DNA of 5,884 bases from CAYVXE01 sp964455375 (GCA_964455375.1 CAYVXE010000175.1:1-5884); one strand, 5' to 3'; shown: positions 1-5,884, counted from the stretch's first letter. Program-made: numbers and translations. Notes: generated from the sequence alone by a model not told the origin.

Positions 1-10
1 TGCATGGCAA

Positions 11-28
11 CTCCCACTGAAGTGGGAG
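11..28. repeat. REP-like perfect hairpin downstream of nagX
   Basis: Two 8-base arms, CTCCCACT (11-18) and AGTGGGAG (21-28), are perfect inverted complements around GA. As RNA this is more likely a 7-bp stem with a four-base loop. It lies about 50 bases past the nagX stop. Read in the nagX direction, no T-run follows it, so it does not look like a standard intrinsic terminator. A short G+C-rich intergenic palindrome of this form is typical of dispersed REP-type repeats, but copy number cannot be judged from one window. It could also stabilise the 3' end of the nagX transcript. Confidence 0.55.
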
Positions 29-76
29 CTACAAACGTATGCGGCATCCTGAATAATCGAGGTCAAATTAATTCCA

Positions 77-1195
77 TCAAATTTTAATAAAGATGCGTTT
101 TCGGTAAAGCAGCCACATCATTACAAACCAAAATAATATATTTGAAACAGCAAATAAAAGCGACGCATTGATCGGTTGTGCCCAGGAAGCAAACAAATTC
201 TGATACATCCATGTTTTTAAGGAAACCGCAGCATCGCCATGCCCAATCTTAATCAGGAATGTAAACCGCGCCACCAAACCGGAAAGAACAAATACCGCCA
301 GGGAATTCATTCCATAAACCAGGGCGGGAAAGGCCCACTTTTTGTAGTGTTTCACATCGATGAGCCAGTAGCAGAATCCTAAAAACTGTAAGGCAGCGCC
401 GGATGTAAACATCACATAGGAACTGGTCCAGATACTTTTGCCGATGGGAAAAACGATGCCCCAAAACAAACCGACGATGATCGCTCCCCAGCCGATGACA
501 AACATCCACCCGGCAATGTCTTTGCGATCAAGCCCGGAACGGATTAAGTGGCCGGTGAGTACACCGGACAATGCCGTAGCAATGGCCGGTATGGTCGAAA
601 GCAGCCCCTCCGGGTCCCAAACCTTTGTCTGCCGCCACATGTGCCCCATAAGGATTTTGCCATCGATGAAGGCCGCAAAATTCCCTTCTGGCGTCAGGTT
701 TCCGGCGCCATAGCCCGGCACGGGAACAAGGGTCATCAAAGCCCAGTAGATGAGTAAAAGTGCGGCAAACCAGATTGCCTGACCCTTTATTTTAGTATTC
801 AGCGTAATAATTGAAGCGAAAAAATAAACCACGGCAATTCGCTGCAAAACACCCGGAATACGGATCGTACTGAAATGATAGTGCGGAAATCCGTTCAAAA
901 AAAGACCGATCCCAAAAATGACCAAGGTACGCCGGATCACTTTTAAATAGGCTGCTTTCCGGTCAAGCGTATGATCATGCTGATATTTCGACAAGGAGAA
1001 GGTCATCGCCACACCAACAATAAAAAGAAAAAACGGGAAAATTAAATCTGTGGGTGTCCAGCCAAACCACTCCGCATGATCCAAAGGTGGGTAAATATGA
1101 CTCCAGGTGCCGGGGTTATTGACTAAAATCATGCCGGCAATTGTCAACCCGCGAAAAGCATCTAATGAAACCAACCGTTCTGATGTTTTTACCAT
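77..1195 (-). CDS. nagX: NagX / HGSNAT-family membrane acetyltransferase-like protein
   Basis: Predicted 372-residue inner-membrane protein with about ten hydrophobic segments. Family hallmarks seen: RLVSLDAFRGLTIAGMILVN (residues 7-26), DHAEWFGWTPTDLIFPFFLF (39-58), RIPGVLQR (112-119), DPEG (194-197), GMNS (295-298) and a basic YRKRIFIKI tail. These align with human heparan-alpha-glucosaminide N-acetyltransferase, which moves acetyl groups from cytosolic acetyl-CoA to terminal glucosamine across a membrane; its active-site His corresponds to His40 here. Bacterial members (NagX, COG4299, DUF5009) are linked to N-acetylglucosamine use, but their reaction is poorly established, so acetyl transfer is inferred by homology. 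The frame extends to a TTG at 1210, but the ATG at 1195 is preferred: it sits directly after a purine-rich ribosome-binding site and gives the usual short N-terminus before RLVSLDA. The gene is transcribed divergently from ugd. The frame is intact and the length is normal for bacterial members. Confidence 0.88.
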   Translation of the reverse strand: MVKTSERLVSLDAFRGLTIAGMILVNNPGTWSHIYPPLDHAEWFGWTPTDLIFPFFLFIVGVAMTFSLSKYQHDHTLDRKAAYLKVIRRTLVIFGIGLFLNGFPHYHFSTIRIPGVLQRIAVVYFFASIITLNTKIKGQAIWFAALLLIYWALMTLVPVPGYGAGNLTPEGNFAAFIDGKILMGHMWRQTKVWDPEGLLSTIPAIATALSGVLTGHLIRSGLDRKDIAGWMFVIGWGAIIVGLFWGIVFPIGKSIWTSSYVMFTSGAALQFLGFCYWLIDVKHYKKWAFPALVYGMNSLAVFVLSGLVARFTFLIKIGHGDAAVSLKTWMYQNLFASWAQPINASLLFAVSNILFWFVMMWLLYRKRIFIKI

Positions 1196-1197
1196 TT

Positions 1198-1205
1198 CCT
1201 CCCCT
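1198..1205 (-). promoter_or_regulatory. Ribosome-binding site of nagX (decides the start)
   Basis: On the minus strand AGGGGAGG is followed by AA and then ATG at 1195. The spacing from GGAGG is short (2 bases), but pairing from the AGGGG part gives a more normal gap. The upstream TTG at 1210 would place this purine run inside the coding sequence, which argues against TTG as the start. Confidence 0.6.
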
Positions 1206-1234
1206 TTCAATCAATTTATTGGGCTTGTATGTGT

Positions 1235-1263
1235 AAAGTAGTACATAGGCCAAGAATAGTCAA
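1235..1263 (-). promoter_or_regulatory. Candidate promoter of nagX
   Basis: On the minus strand TTGACT (1263-1258) matches the -35 consensus at five of six bases. A 17-base spacer separates it from TACTTT (1240-1235), a weak -10 element. The -10 box ends 39 bases before the ATG at 1195. The spacing is right but the -10 match is poor. FCB-group bacteria often use a different promoter consensus, so this is tentative. Confidence 0.25.
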
Positions 1264-1317
1264 CATATTTTTGCCTCAGGCATTGCTAAAAACCGGGCAA
1301 AATGCAAAAGAGATAGC

Positions 1318-1350
1318 TTGAAATTGTAAATTATTTTCTTTACTTATAAG
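1318..1350 (+). promoter_or_regulatory. Candidate promoter of ugd
   Basis: An A+T-rich tract upstream of ugd contains TATAAG (1345-1350), five of six bases matching a -10 box. Possible -35 elements are TTGTAA (1324-1329, spacer 15) and TTGAAA (1318-1323, spacer 21); neither spacing is ideal. The -10-like box lies 32 bases before the preferred ATG at 1383. This is the best candidate in the 187-base divergent gap but is not strong. Confidence 0.25.
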
Positions 1351-1373
1351 ACATTCCTAAATTGAAAATGCAC

Positions 1374-1377
1374 AGGA
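1374..1377 (+). promoter_or_regulatory. Ribosome-binding site of ugd (decides the start)
   Basis: AGGA at 1374-1377 is followed by five T and then ATG at 1383, a good Shine-Dalgarno distance. The alternative starts, TTG at 1362 and ATG at 1368, lie upstream of it and have no comparable purine-rich site before them. Confidence 0.55.
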
Positions 1378-1382
1378 TTTTT

Positions 1383-2762
1383 ATGGACTACAAAAAACAT
1401 ATTTTATGTATCGGTGCCGGGTATGTTGGCGGACCGACAATGGCAATGATCGCGGCAAAATGTCCCTCCTACAAAGTAACCGTGGTCGACATAAACGCGG
1501 AGAGAATAAAAGCCTGGCGATCAGATAAACTCCCCATTTTTGAACCCGGTTTGCTGGATGTCGTTCAGAAAGCGAGAGGACGTAATTTGTTTTTCTCCAC
1601 GGAAATTGTGCGACATATTCGGGAAGCGGATATTATTTTCGTTTCCGTGAACACACCCACCAAAACATTTGGTGAAGGTGCCGGCAAAAGTGCAGATTTA
1701 CAGTACTGGGAAAAAACCGCCCGGGATATTTTAGCGGCTTCCGACTCCAACAAAATCATTGTTGAGAAAAGCACCTTACCGGTGCGGACCGCCAGCGCCA
1801 TGGAACGCATTCTGAATTCCAATGAAAAAGGCATCCGCTTTGAGGTCATCTCGAACCCGGAATTTCTTGCAGAGGGCACTGCGATCAGGGATCTTGAAAA
1901 TCCAAACCGTGTTTTGATTGGCTCGCAGGAAACAGAAAGCGGTCGTCTGGCACGGCAGGAAATCGTCGATATTTATGCCCACTGGGTGCCGCAAGAGAAA
2001 ATTATTACCAGTAACATCTGGAGTGCTGAATTATCCAAGCTGGTGGCAAACGCTTTTCTGGCGCAAAGGATTTCATCGATCAACAGCATTTCCGCTTTAT
2101 GTGAAAAAACCGAGGCGGACGTTAAAGAAGTCGCTTACGCTGTGGGAACGGACGCACGGATCGGCAACAGATTTCTAAATGCGAGTGTGGGCTTCGGCGG
2201 TTCCTGTTTTAAGAAAGACATTTTGAATCTTGTTTATATTTGCGAAACCTACGGCCTGCAGGACGTCGCTAACTACTGGGAAAATGTGGTGCGTATCAAC
2301 ACATACCAACAAAGCCGCTTCGTGCAAAACATCACACGGGCGCTCTTCAACACTGTGGCGAACAAACGCATCACCCTCTTCGGATTTGCTTTCAAAGCCG
2401 ACACCGGCGACATCCGCGAGTCTCCCGGAATCTATGTCACAAAAAAGCTCCTTGAAGAAAAGGCACATGTTGTCATTACAGACCCCAAAGCGTTGAAAAA
2501 TGCAGAAAATGAACTTCGGGAATTCAATGAACAGGTTGAGTTTTCCGCCGATCCCTACAAGGCCGCTCAAAAATCACATGCCATCGCAGTGGTTACCGAG
2601 TGGAATCTCTACAAGACTCTGGATTACGAAAAAATATATTTGTCCATGGAAAAACCGGCCTTTATCTTTGACGGACGTAACATCCTTGATCATGAAGCGC
2701 TTTTTGAAATAGGGTTTAATGTTTACCCCATCGGTAAACCGGCGTTGTCACATTTTAAGTAA
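1383..2762 (+). CDS. ugd: UDP-glucose 6-dehydrogenase, eukaryote-like type
   Basis: Cytosolic enzyme, 459 residues, oxidising UDP-glucose to UDP-glucuronate with two NAD+, a precursor for capsule, exopolysaccharide or LPS sugars. Seen in order: Rossmann NAD-binding motif GAGYVGGPT (11-19); SVNTPTKT; SNPEFLAEGTA with Glu160; SELSKLVANAFLAQR with Lys219; GFGGSCFKKD with the catalytic Cys275 and Asp279; GFAFKADTGDIRES opening the C-terminal UDP-binding domain; PAFIFDGRN near the end. From memory of the human UGDH sequence, these residues are almost collinear (human Glu161, Lys220, Cys276, Asp280), and long blocks are near-identical, unlike the shorter E. coli Ugd type. The disordered tail of the 494-residue human protein is absent. 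The start at 1383 gives MDYKKHILCIGAG, matching the animal N-terminus; the frame itself reaches a TTG at 1362. No sugar-nucleotide partner genes are visible nearby. The function call is firm; the polymer it serves is unknown. Confidence 0.95.
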   Translation: MDYKKHILCIGAGYVGGPTMAMIAAKCPSYKVTVVDINAERIKAWRSDKLPIFEPGLLDVVQKARGRNLFFSTEIVRHIREADIIFVSVNTPTKTFGEGAGKSADLQYWEKTARDILAASDSNKIIVEKSTLPVRTASAMERILNSNEKGIRFEVISNPEFLAEGTAIRDLENPNRVLIGSQETESGRLARQEIVDIYAHWVPQEKIITSNIWSAELSKLVANAFLAQRISSINSISALCEKTEADVKEVAYAVGTDARIGNRFLNASVGFGGSCFKKDILNLVYICETYGLQDVANYWENVVRINTYQQSRFVQNITRALFNTVANKRITLFGFAFKADTGDIRESPGIYVTKKLLEEKAHVVITDPKALKNAENELREFNEQVEFSADPYKAAQKSHAIAVVTEWNLYKTLDYEKIYLSMEKPAFIFDGRNILDHEALFEIGFNVYPIGKPALSHFK

Positions 2763-2802
2763 ACTTTGTAAATGCAATAGGAAAAGTAGTATGTCAATTC
2801 CT

Positions 2803-2936
2803 GTCAGGTAGTGACCTGACGAGACCGTCGAAAAAGTCGGATTTAAATTAATTTTCATGCTGATCGGAGTCGAAGCATGATTTAAAAACAATGGGTTACA
2901 GCCTTCGACTACGCTCAGGCTGAAGCAGGTCACTAC
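2803..2936. repeat. REPIN/MITE-like inverted-repeat element with two hairpins
   Basis: An 11-bp perfect inverted repeat, GTAGTGACCTG (2808-2818) and CAGGTCACTAC (2926-2936), bounds the element. The left arm also forms its own hairpin (GTCAGGT, AGTG, ACCTGAC; 2803-2820). Inside are two hairpins in opposite orientation: 2855-2880 (7-bp stem, 12-base loop) and 2899-2922 (6-bp stem, 12-base loop). The loops agree at 10 of 12 positions once the second is reverse-complemented. Paired inverted REP sequences of this kind define REPINs, which are non-autonomous elements moved by RAYT transposases; no transposase or clear target-site duplication is seen here. The core resembles CTGAGCG-AGTCGAAG repeats I recall as widespread in bacterial intergenic DNA. 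It fills about half of the ugd-namZ gap and has no credible coding content. Confidence 0.6.
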
Positions 2937-2943
2937 TTTTTTT
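2808..2943 (+). terminator. Possible terminator of ugd formed by the repeat element
   Basis: The right arm CAGGTCACTAC is followed at once by seven T (2937-2943). If the long-range stem with 2808-2818 forms in RNA, this makes a stem plus U-tract after ugd. The enclosed 107 bases fold into two sub-hairpins, which would bring the arms together. Weakness: the long-range stem must compete with the local left-arm hairpin, and a large branched stem is not a typical rho-independent terminator. It could equally separate ugd transcription from namZ simply by position. Confidence 0.3.
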
Positions 2944-2969
2944 ACAGTCCGAATGAACGACATGTAAGA

Positions 2970-2983
2970 AATGGTAGACCATT
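2970..2983. promoter_or_regulatory. Perfect dyad upstream of namZ, possible operator
   Basis: AATGGT (2970-2975) and ACCATT (2978-2983) are perfect inverted complements around AG, ending 30 bases before the namZ start. A -10-like TATTAT (2983-2988) overlaps its right edge, so a bound repressor there would block a promoter. No matching -35 box at normal distance was found. The symmetric spacing fits a dimeric regulator, but a chance 6-bp dyad in a 251-base gap is possible. Confidence 0.3.
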
Positions 2984-3013
2984 ATTATCACCTTCTAATC
3001 CGGAGAGGAAACT

Positions 3014-4240
3014 ATGCAAGCACGACTTTTGATTTTTGCACTTTTACTCTCTGTCGTTTCATGTAAACAATCGACCGTGCGCTCCGGTCTTGATTCCGTC
3101 GCGGACTTCCACGATCTATTCAGGAACAAACGGGTTGGAATCGTCACCAATCACACGGCTTACAATTCGGCACACCAACACATCGTTCAAGTTTTTATGG
3201 CCATGAAAGATGTTGAGATTACCGCACTTTTTGGACCGGAACACGGGATACGCGGACAGGCCGAAGCGGGTGAAAAAGTAAGCAGCGAAAATGATACTTT
3301 GAAGGACATTCCCATCTACAGTTTATACGGCGAAATACAAAAGCCTACCGCAGACATGCTCAAAAATGTCGATATTCTCGTATTCGATATTCAGGATATC
3401 GGCACCCGCTATTACACCCACATTTACACGATGGCGCTGTCGATGGAAGCCGCCGCTGAACATGACATTCCATTCGTCGTTCTGGACCGCCCAAATCCCC
3501 TAAATGGCATTGCGGTTGAGGGAAATATTCTCGACCCGAAATTTTCTTCTTTCGTCGGCCTCTACCCTATTCCGGAGCGCTTCGGCATGACGTTAGGCGA
3601 ACTGGCCATGATGATTAATGAGGAAGGTTGGCTCAAAAATGGAATCAAGGCAAAACTAACGGTTGTTCCACTGCAAAATTGGCAGAGAAATTTTTGGTAC
3701 GACCAGACCGGTTTACAATTTATCAAGACGTCCCCCAATATCCCGGATTTAGCTTCAGCAACACCCTATCCGGGCGTTTGCCTTCTTGAAGGTACCAATG
3801 TTTCCGAAGGCCGGGGCACCGAAACGCCGTTTCGTATCTTCGGCGCGCCCTGGATAGAGAGCAAACAATTAACCACAAAACTGAATTCTCTGCATCTGTC
3901 CGGTGTTACATTTGCAGACACAACGTTCACGCCGGTCTCGATACCCGGCGCCTCTACCAATCCAAAATACAAGAACAGAACCTGTTCGGGAGCGGTTTTA
4001 ATTATCAAAAACAGAGATGCATTTCAACCATTTAAAACGGGTTTAAATATCGTAAATTCAATCGCCCGACTGTATCCCGACAGTTTAACCTGGAGAAACA
4101 GTCATTTTGACCGGCTTTGCGGCACCGATAAAATTCGCCGCACCATTCAAACGTCCGGAAATATCGATTCGCTGATAACAACCTGGGAACCGCAGTTAGC
4201 GACCTTTTTAGAAAAACGAAAGAAATACTTGCTTTACTAA
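3014..4240 (+). CDS. namZ: NamZ-like exo-beta-N-acetylmuramidase lipoprotein (DUF1343, GH171)
   Basis: A 408-residue envelope lipoprotein. The N-terminus has a short hydrophobic signal ending in lipobox VVSC, with Cys17 as the lipidation site. The rest is a full DUF1343 domain. Motifs seen: GIVTNHTA; GPEHGIRG (74-81) with Glu76 and His77; VFDIQDIGTRYYTHIYTM; LDRPNPLNG; FVGLYPIPERFGMTLGELA; SPNIPDLASATPYPG; and EGTNVSEGRGT starting at Glu259. This family was called YbbC. The Bacillus subtilis member NamZ releases MurNAc from non-reducing ends of peptide-free peptidoglycan chains, and the Glu-rich conserved motifs here line its predicted active site. The start has GGAGAGGAA just upstream with good spacing. 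The amidase follows after 20 bases, which fits: amidase action yields the peptide-free glycan that NamZ needs. The frame is intact with no oddities. The family call is firm; substrate specificity is inferred. Confidence 0.9.
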   Translation: MQARLLIFALLLSVVSCKQSTVRSGLDSVADFHDLFRNKRVGIVTNHTAYNSAHQHIVQVFMAMKDVEITALFGPEHGIRGQAEAGEKVSSENDTLKDIPIYSLYGEIQKPTADMLKNVDILVFDIQDIGTRYYTHIYTMALSMEAAAEHDIPFVVLDRPNPLNGIAVEGNILDPKFSSFVGLYPIPERFGMTLGELAMMINEEGWLKNGIKAKLTVVPLQNWQRNFWYDQTGLQFIKTSPNIPDLASATPYPGVCLLEGTNVSEGRGTETPFRIFGAPWIESKQLTTKLNSLHLSGVTFADTTFTPVSIPGASTNPKYKNRTCSGAVLIIKNRDAFQPFKTGLNIVNSIARLYPDSLTWRNSHFDRLCGTDKIRRTIQTSGNIDSLITTWEPQLATFLEKRKKYLLY

Positions 4241-4244
4241 TACC

Positions 4245-4252
4245 GGAAGGAG
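4245..4252 (+). promoter_or_regulatory. Ribosome-binding site of the amidase gene
   Basis: GGAAGGAG lies in the 20-base gap after the namZ stop, eight bases before the ATG at 4261. It is a strong Shine-Dalgarno site and fixes the start of the downstream reading frame. The gap has no room for a promoter or terminator, which supports co-transcription with namZ. Confidence 0.75.
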
Positions 4253-4260
4253 TTTTTTGA

Positions 4261-5884
4261 ATGACGCGGAGCCGACGAACGTTCTTTTACATGTTAACTT
4301 TTTTAACTTTCAGCGCCATTTTGTTTTATCAAAATACGGCCGCTCAGGATTTGTCCGGTTTAAGCATTGCCATCGATCCGGGTCACGGAAAGGGAAATGC
4401 AATCCAGGGCCCGACGGGCTTACGCGAAGCAGATATCAATCTCGGTGTCGCCCTCTTTTTGAAAGATTTTTTGAAATCCGCCAATATTGATACGGTACTT
4501 TTGACGCGGGTAGACGATTCGACCAATCCCACGCTGAGTCAACGGGAAACTTTCGCCAACAGTTTTGGTGTGGATTGGTTCCACTCGGTACATCATAATG
4601 CCTTTAATGGTACAGCACGTTTTACGTTGCTTTTATATGAAGAATTAGCTGCTAATCATCCACAATGGCCTGGAAAAGCTGATGTTATGAGCAACATTAT
4701 GGCAGAAAGAATCTGGCAAGCACTAAGAACTTCTGATTTTAAAGTCTTCGGTGATTTTAGTTTCTTCGGTAGCCCTTCTTATTTAGGTGTACTAAGAGAC
4801 CTGCTCATGCCAGGTGAACTCTCTGAAGCAACATTTCATGATAATAGAATTGAAGAAAACAAACTGCGCAATAATGACTTTTTGAAATTAGAAGCCAGAG
4901 CCATCTTCATGGCTATTCTTGATTTTTACGAAGCAGGCACACTGCCGACGGGCGCGCTCTCCGGCATTATCAAAGATGCAGAAACCAATGAACCGCTGAA
5001 TGGCATCAATGTGACGCTAAATCCCGGTGGCATGCACTATACCACCGACGACAATAATAATGGTCTCTACATTTTTCAGGACCTCGAACCGGGAACCTAC
5101 CAGATTACGGTCTCTGCAAACGATTACATCACCACACAAAAGAGTGTGACTGTAACTGCGCATGCATTTAAAAGTGCAGATTTTTCTCTGCTGTTAGACC
5201 TTCCACCCATTGTAAAACAAACATTGCCCCCCACGCAGAGTGAGAATGTCAACGTCTACAACGAAATCGGCATGCTTTTCAACCGCCCCATGGACCGGCA
5301 ATCTGTGGAAGCAGCGTTTGTGATCACTCCGGAAACCGCCGGACATTTTCTTTGGAGCGCAAAAGGTGATGTTGTCCTGTTCGAACCGGACACAAGGTTT
5401 GCTTTCGCTACGCTCTACGACGTCACGCTCAATGCAACCGCTGCAGACACCAACGGCAATTCTCTGGATGGCAATGGGGATGGCATCGGAGGCGACAGTT
5501 TCACTTACAATTTCACCACGCAAGCGCTGGACAACAGCAAACCTGTGGTTCTCGATTTTTACCCCACCCAGCGTGACACGGGTGTTTTTCTTAAGGATGT
5601 TCTAACCGCCACGTTTAACCGGGAACTCGACCCGCAGAGCATCAATCAAAACACGGTTTTACTCAACAGCGATGGCGGTTTGACCCCTGCCATAAAAACA
5701 GTCTATCTCACCGATGGCTCGAAGAAACTGAATATCATTCCCATTGAGCCGCTCAAGGCAGACAAGCGGTATTTTGTCACACTAACGCAGGGCATCAATT
5801 CTGTTGAAGACACACAGCTTGCAAGTAATTTTGTCTGGCAGTTTAACACGCAGACAAACGATGAAATCATTACTGTTTTTGACC
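4261..5884 (+). CDS. Secreted N-acetylmuramoyl-L-alanine amidase with Ig-like modules (3' partial)
   Basis: The frame is open from ATG 4261 to the window edge: 541 codons, no stop, C-terminus missing. Residues 1-28 form a Sec signal peptide (basic RSRR, hydrophobic core, cleavage near TAAQ). Residues 34-222 are an Amidase_3 zinc amidase, which cuts the MurNAc-L-Ala bond. Zinc ligands are His42 (DPGHG), Glu56 (LREADIN) and His111 (SVHHNA); the catalytic Glu is probably Glu189 (LSEATFHDN). Residues 231-310 form a CarboxypepD_reg-like beta-sandwich (GALSGIIKDAETNEPLNGINV, then GLYIFQDLEPGTYQITVSA). Two Big_5/SbsA-like Ig repeats follow, about 314-420 and 424-531, each with PP/KP-V start, F-N-R-x-(M/L)-D and F-N/F-x-T-Q end. 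The first holds an EF-hand-like loop, DGNGDGIGGD (403-412). The gene follows namZ by 20 bases, suggesting an operon. Codons for residues 121-220 are A+T-rich and carry all five AGA arginines of the gene. The missing end could carry a sorting or secretion tail. Confidence 0.88.
   Translation, partial: MTRSRRTFFYMLTFLTFSAILFYQNTAAQDLSGLSIAIDPGHGKGNAIQGPTGLREADINLGVALFLKDFLKSANIDTVLLTRVDDSTNPTLSQRETFANSFGVDWFHSVHHNAFNGTARFTLLLYEELAANHPQWPGKADVMSNIMAERIWQALRTSDFKVFGDFSFFGSPSYLGVLRDLLMPGELSEATFHDNRIEENKLRNNDFLKLEARAIFMAILDFYEAGTLPTGALSGIIKDAETNEPLNGINVTLNPGGMHYTTDDNNNGLYIFQDLEPGTYQITVSANDYITTQKSVTVTAHAFKSADFSLLLDLPPIVKQTLPPTQSENVNVYNEIGMLFNRPMDRQSVEAAFVITPETAGHFLWSAKGDVVLFEPDTRFAFATLYDVTLNATAADTNGNSLDGNGDGIGGDSFTYNFTTQALDNSKPVVLDFYPTQRDTGVFLKDVLTATFNRELDPQSINQNTVLLNSDGGLTPAIKTVYLTDGSKKLNIIPIEPLKADKRYFVTLTQGINSVEDTQLASNFVWQFNTQTNDEIITVFD

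Noticed and set aside
1196..1210. TTG start for nagX at 1210
   Set aside because: The added five residues are simply the translated ribosome-binding site; ATG at 1195 fits the family N-terminus.
1228..1247. TATGT...ACATA inverted repeat upstream of nagX, and the AAAGTAGTA string shared between 1235-1243 and 2783-2791
   Set aside because: The arms are five A+T-rich bases with a 10-base loop, and the shared string is only nine bases. Neither is enough to claim a common operator.
1272..1282. TGCCTCAGGCA palindrome in the divergent nagX-ugd gap
   Set aside because: Five-base arms with a one-base centre are expected by chance several times in a window of this size, and it is not placed over a convincing promoter.
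2748..2963. 71-codon minus-strand open frame across the ugd-namZ gap
   Set aside because: It runs through the inverted-repeat element and into the ugd 3' end. Its protein contains a translated copy of the hairpin core (LSVVEG) and has no family resemblance. It is a by-product of the repeat.
4257..4490. 77-codon plus-strand open frame at the start of the amidase gene
   Set aside because: It is a shifted frame over the true amidase start. The frame from 4261 has a strong ribosome-binding site, a signal peptide and the DPGHG motif.
5194..5523. 109-codon minus-strand open frame opposite the Ig-like modules
   Set aside because: It lies wholly within the amidase coding sequence on the other strand and has no recognisable domain or ribosome-binding site. 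The same holds for the plus-strand frame 5366-5605.
1..5884. Search for tRNA, CRISPR array, transposase or defence genes
   Set aside because: No cloverleaf-like segment, regularly spaced direct repeats, or transposase/nuclease motifs were seen. Most of the window is explained by the four genes.

Overview
This is a bacterial window with four protein-coding genes and three short intergenic gaps; no stretch above 300 bases lacks a gene. No RNA gene, insertion-sequence transposase, CRISPR array or phage gene was seen. The host is probably a Gram-negative of the FCB group (Bacteroidota, Ignavibacteriota, Calditrichota or KSB1-like). This rests on a NagX/HGSNAT-type membrane protein, a lipoprotein NamZ, a secreted amidase carrying CarboxypepD_reg and Big_5-like modules, and medium G+C. 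The phylum is inference only.

Layout. Positions 1-76 hold a perfect REP-like hairpin. nagX (77-1195, minus strand) encodes a polytopic membrane protein of the heparan-alpha-glucosaminide N-acetyltransferase family. A 187-base divergent gap separates it from ugd (1383-2762, plus strand), a UDP-glucose 6-dehydrogenase strikingly collinear with the animal enzyme. The next gap (2763-3013) is largely filled by an inverted-repeat element of about 130 bp. It has two REP-like hairpins in opposite orientation, closed by an 11-bp inverted repeat and followed by seven T. Next is namZ (3014-4240, plus), a DUF1343/GH171 exo-N-acetylmuramidase lipoprotein. After 20 bases comes a secreted N-acetylmuramoyl-L-alanine amidase (from 4261, plus) with Ig-like modules. 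It stays open to the window end, so its C-terminus is missing.

How they may work together. namZ and the amidase look like an operon for cell-envelope peptidoglycan turnover or scavenging. The amidase would strip peptides from MurNAc, and NamZ would then release MurNAc from the non-reducing ends of the bare glycan. nagX belongs to a family linked to amino-sugar metabolism, and ugd makes UDP-glucuronate for surface polysaccharide. A shared amino-sugar/envelope theme is plausible, but only namZ-amidase has operon-like spacing.

Two gene starts were moved inward from upstream TTG codons to ATG codons, on ribosome-binding-site and family-alignment grounds. The least ordinary signals are the double-hairpin element with compensatory stem changes and an A+T-rich, AGA-rich patch inside the amidase catalytic domain. 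I see no clear evidence of a wholly new system.
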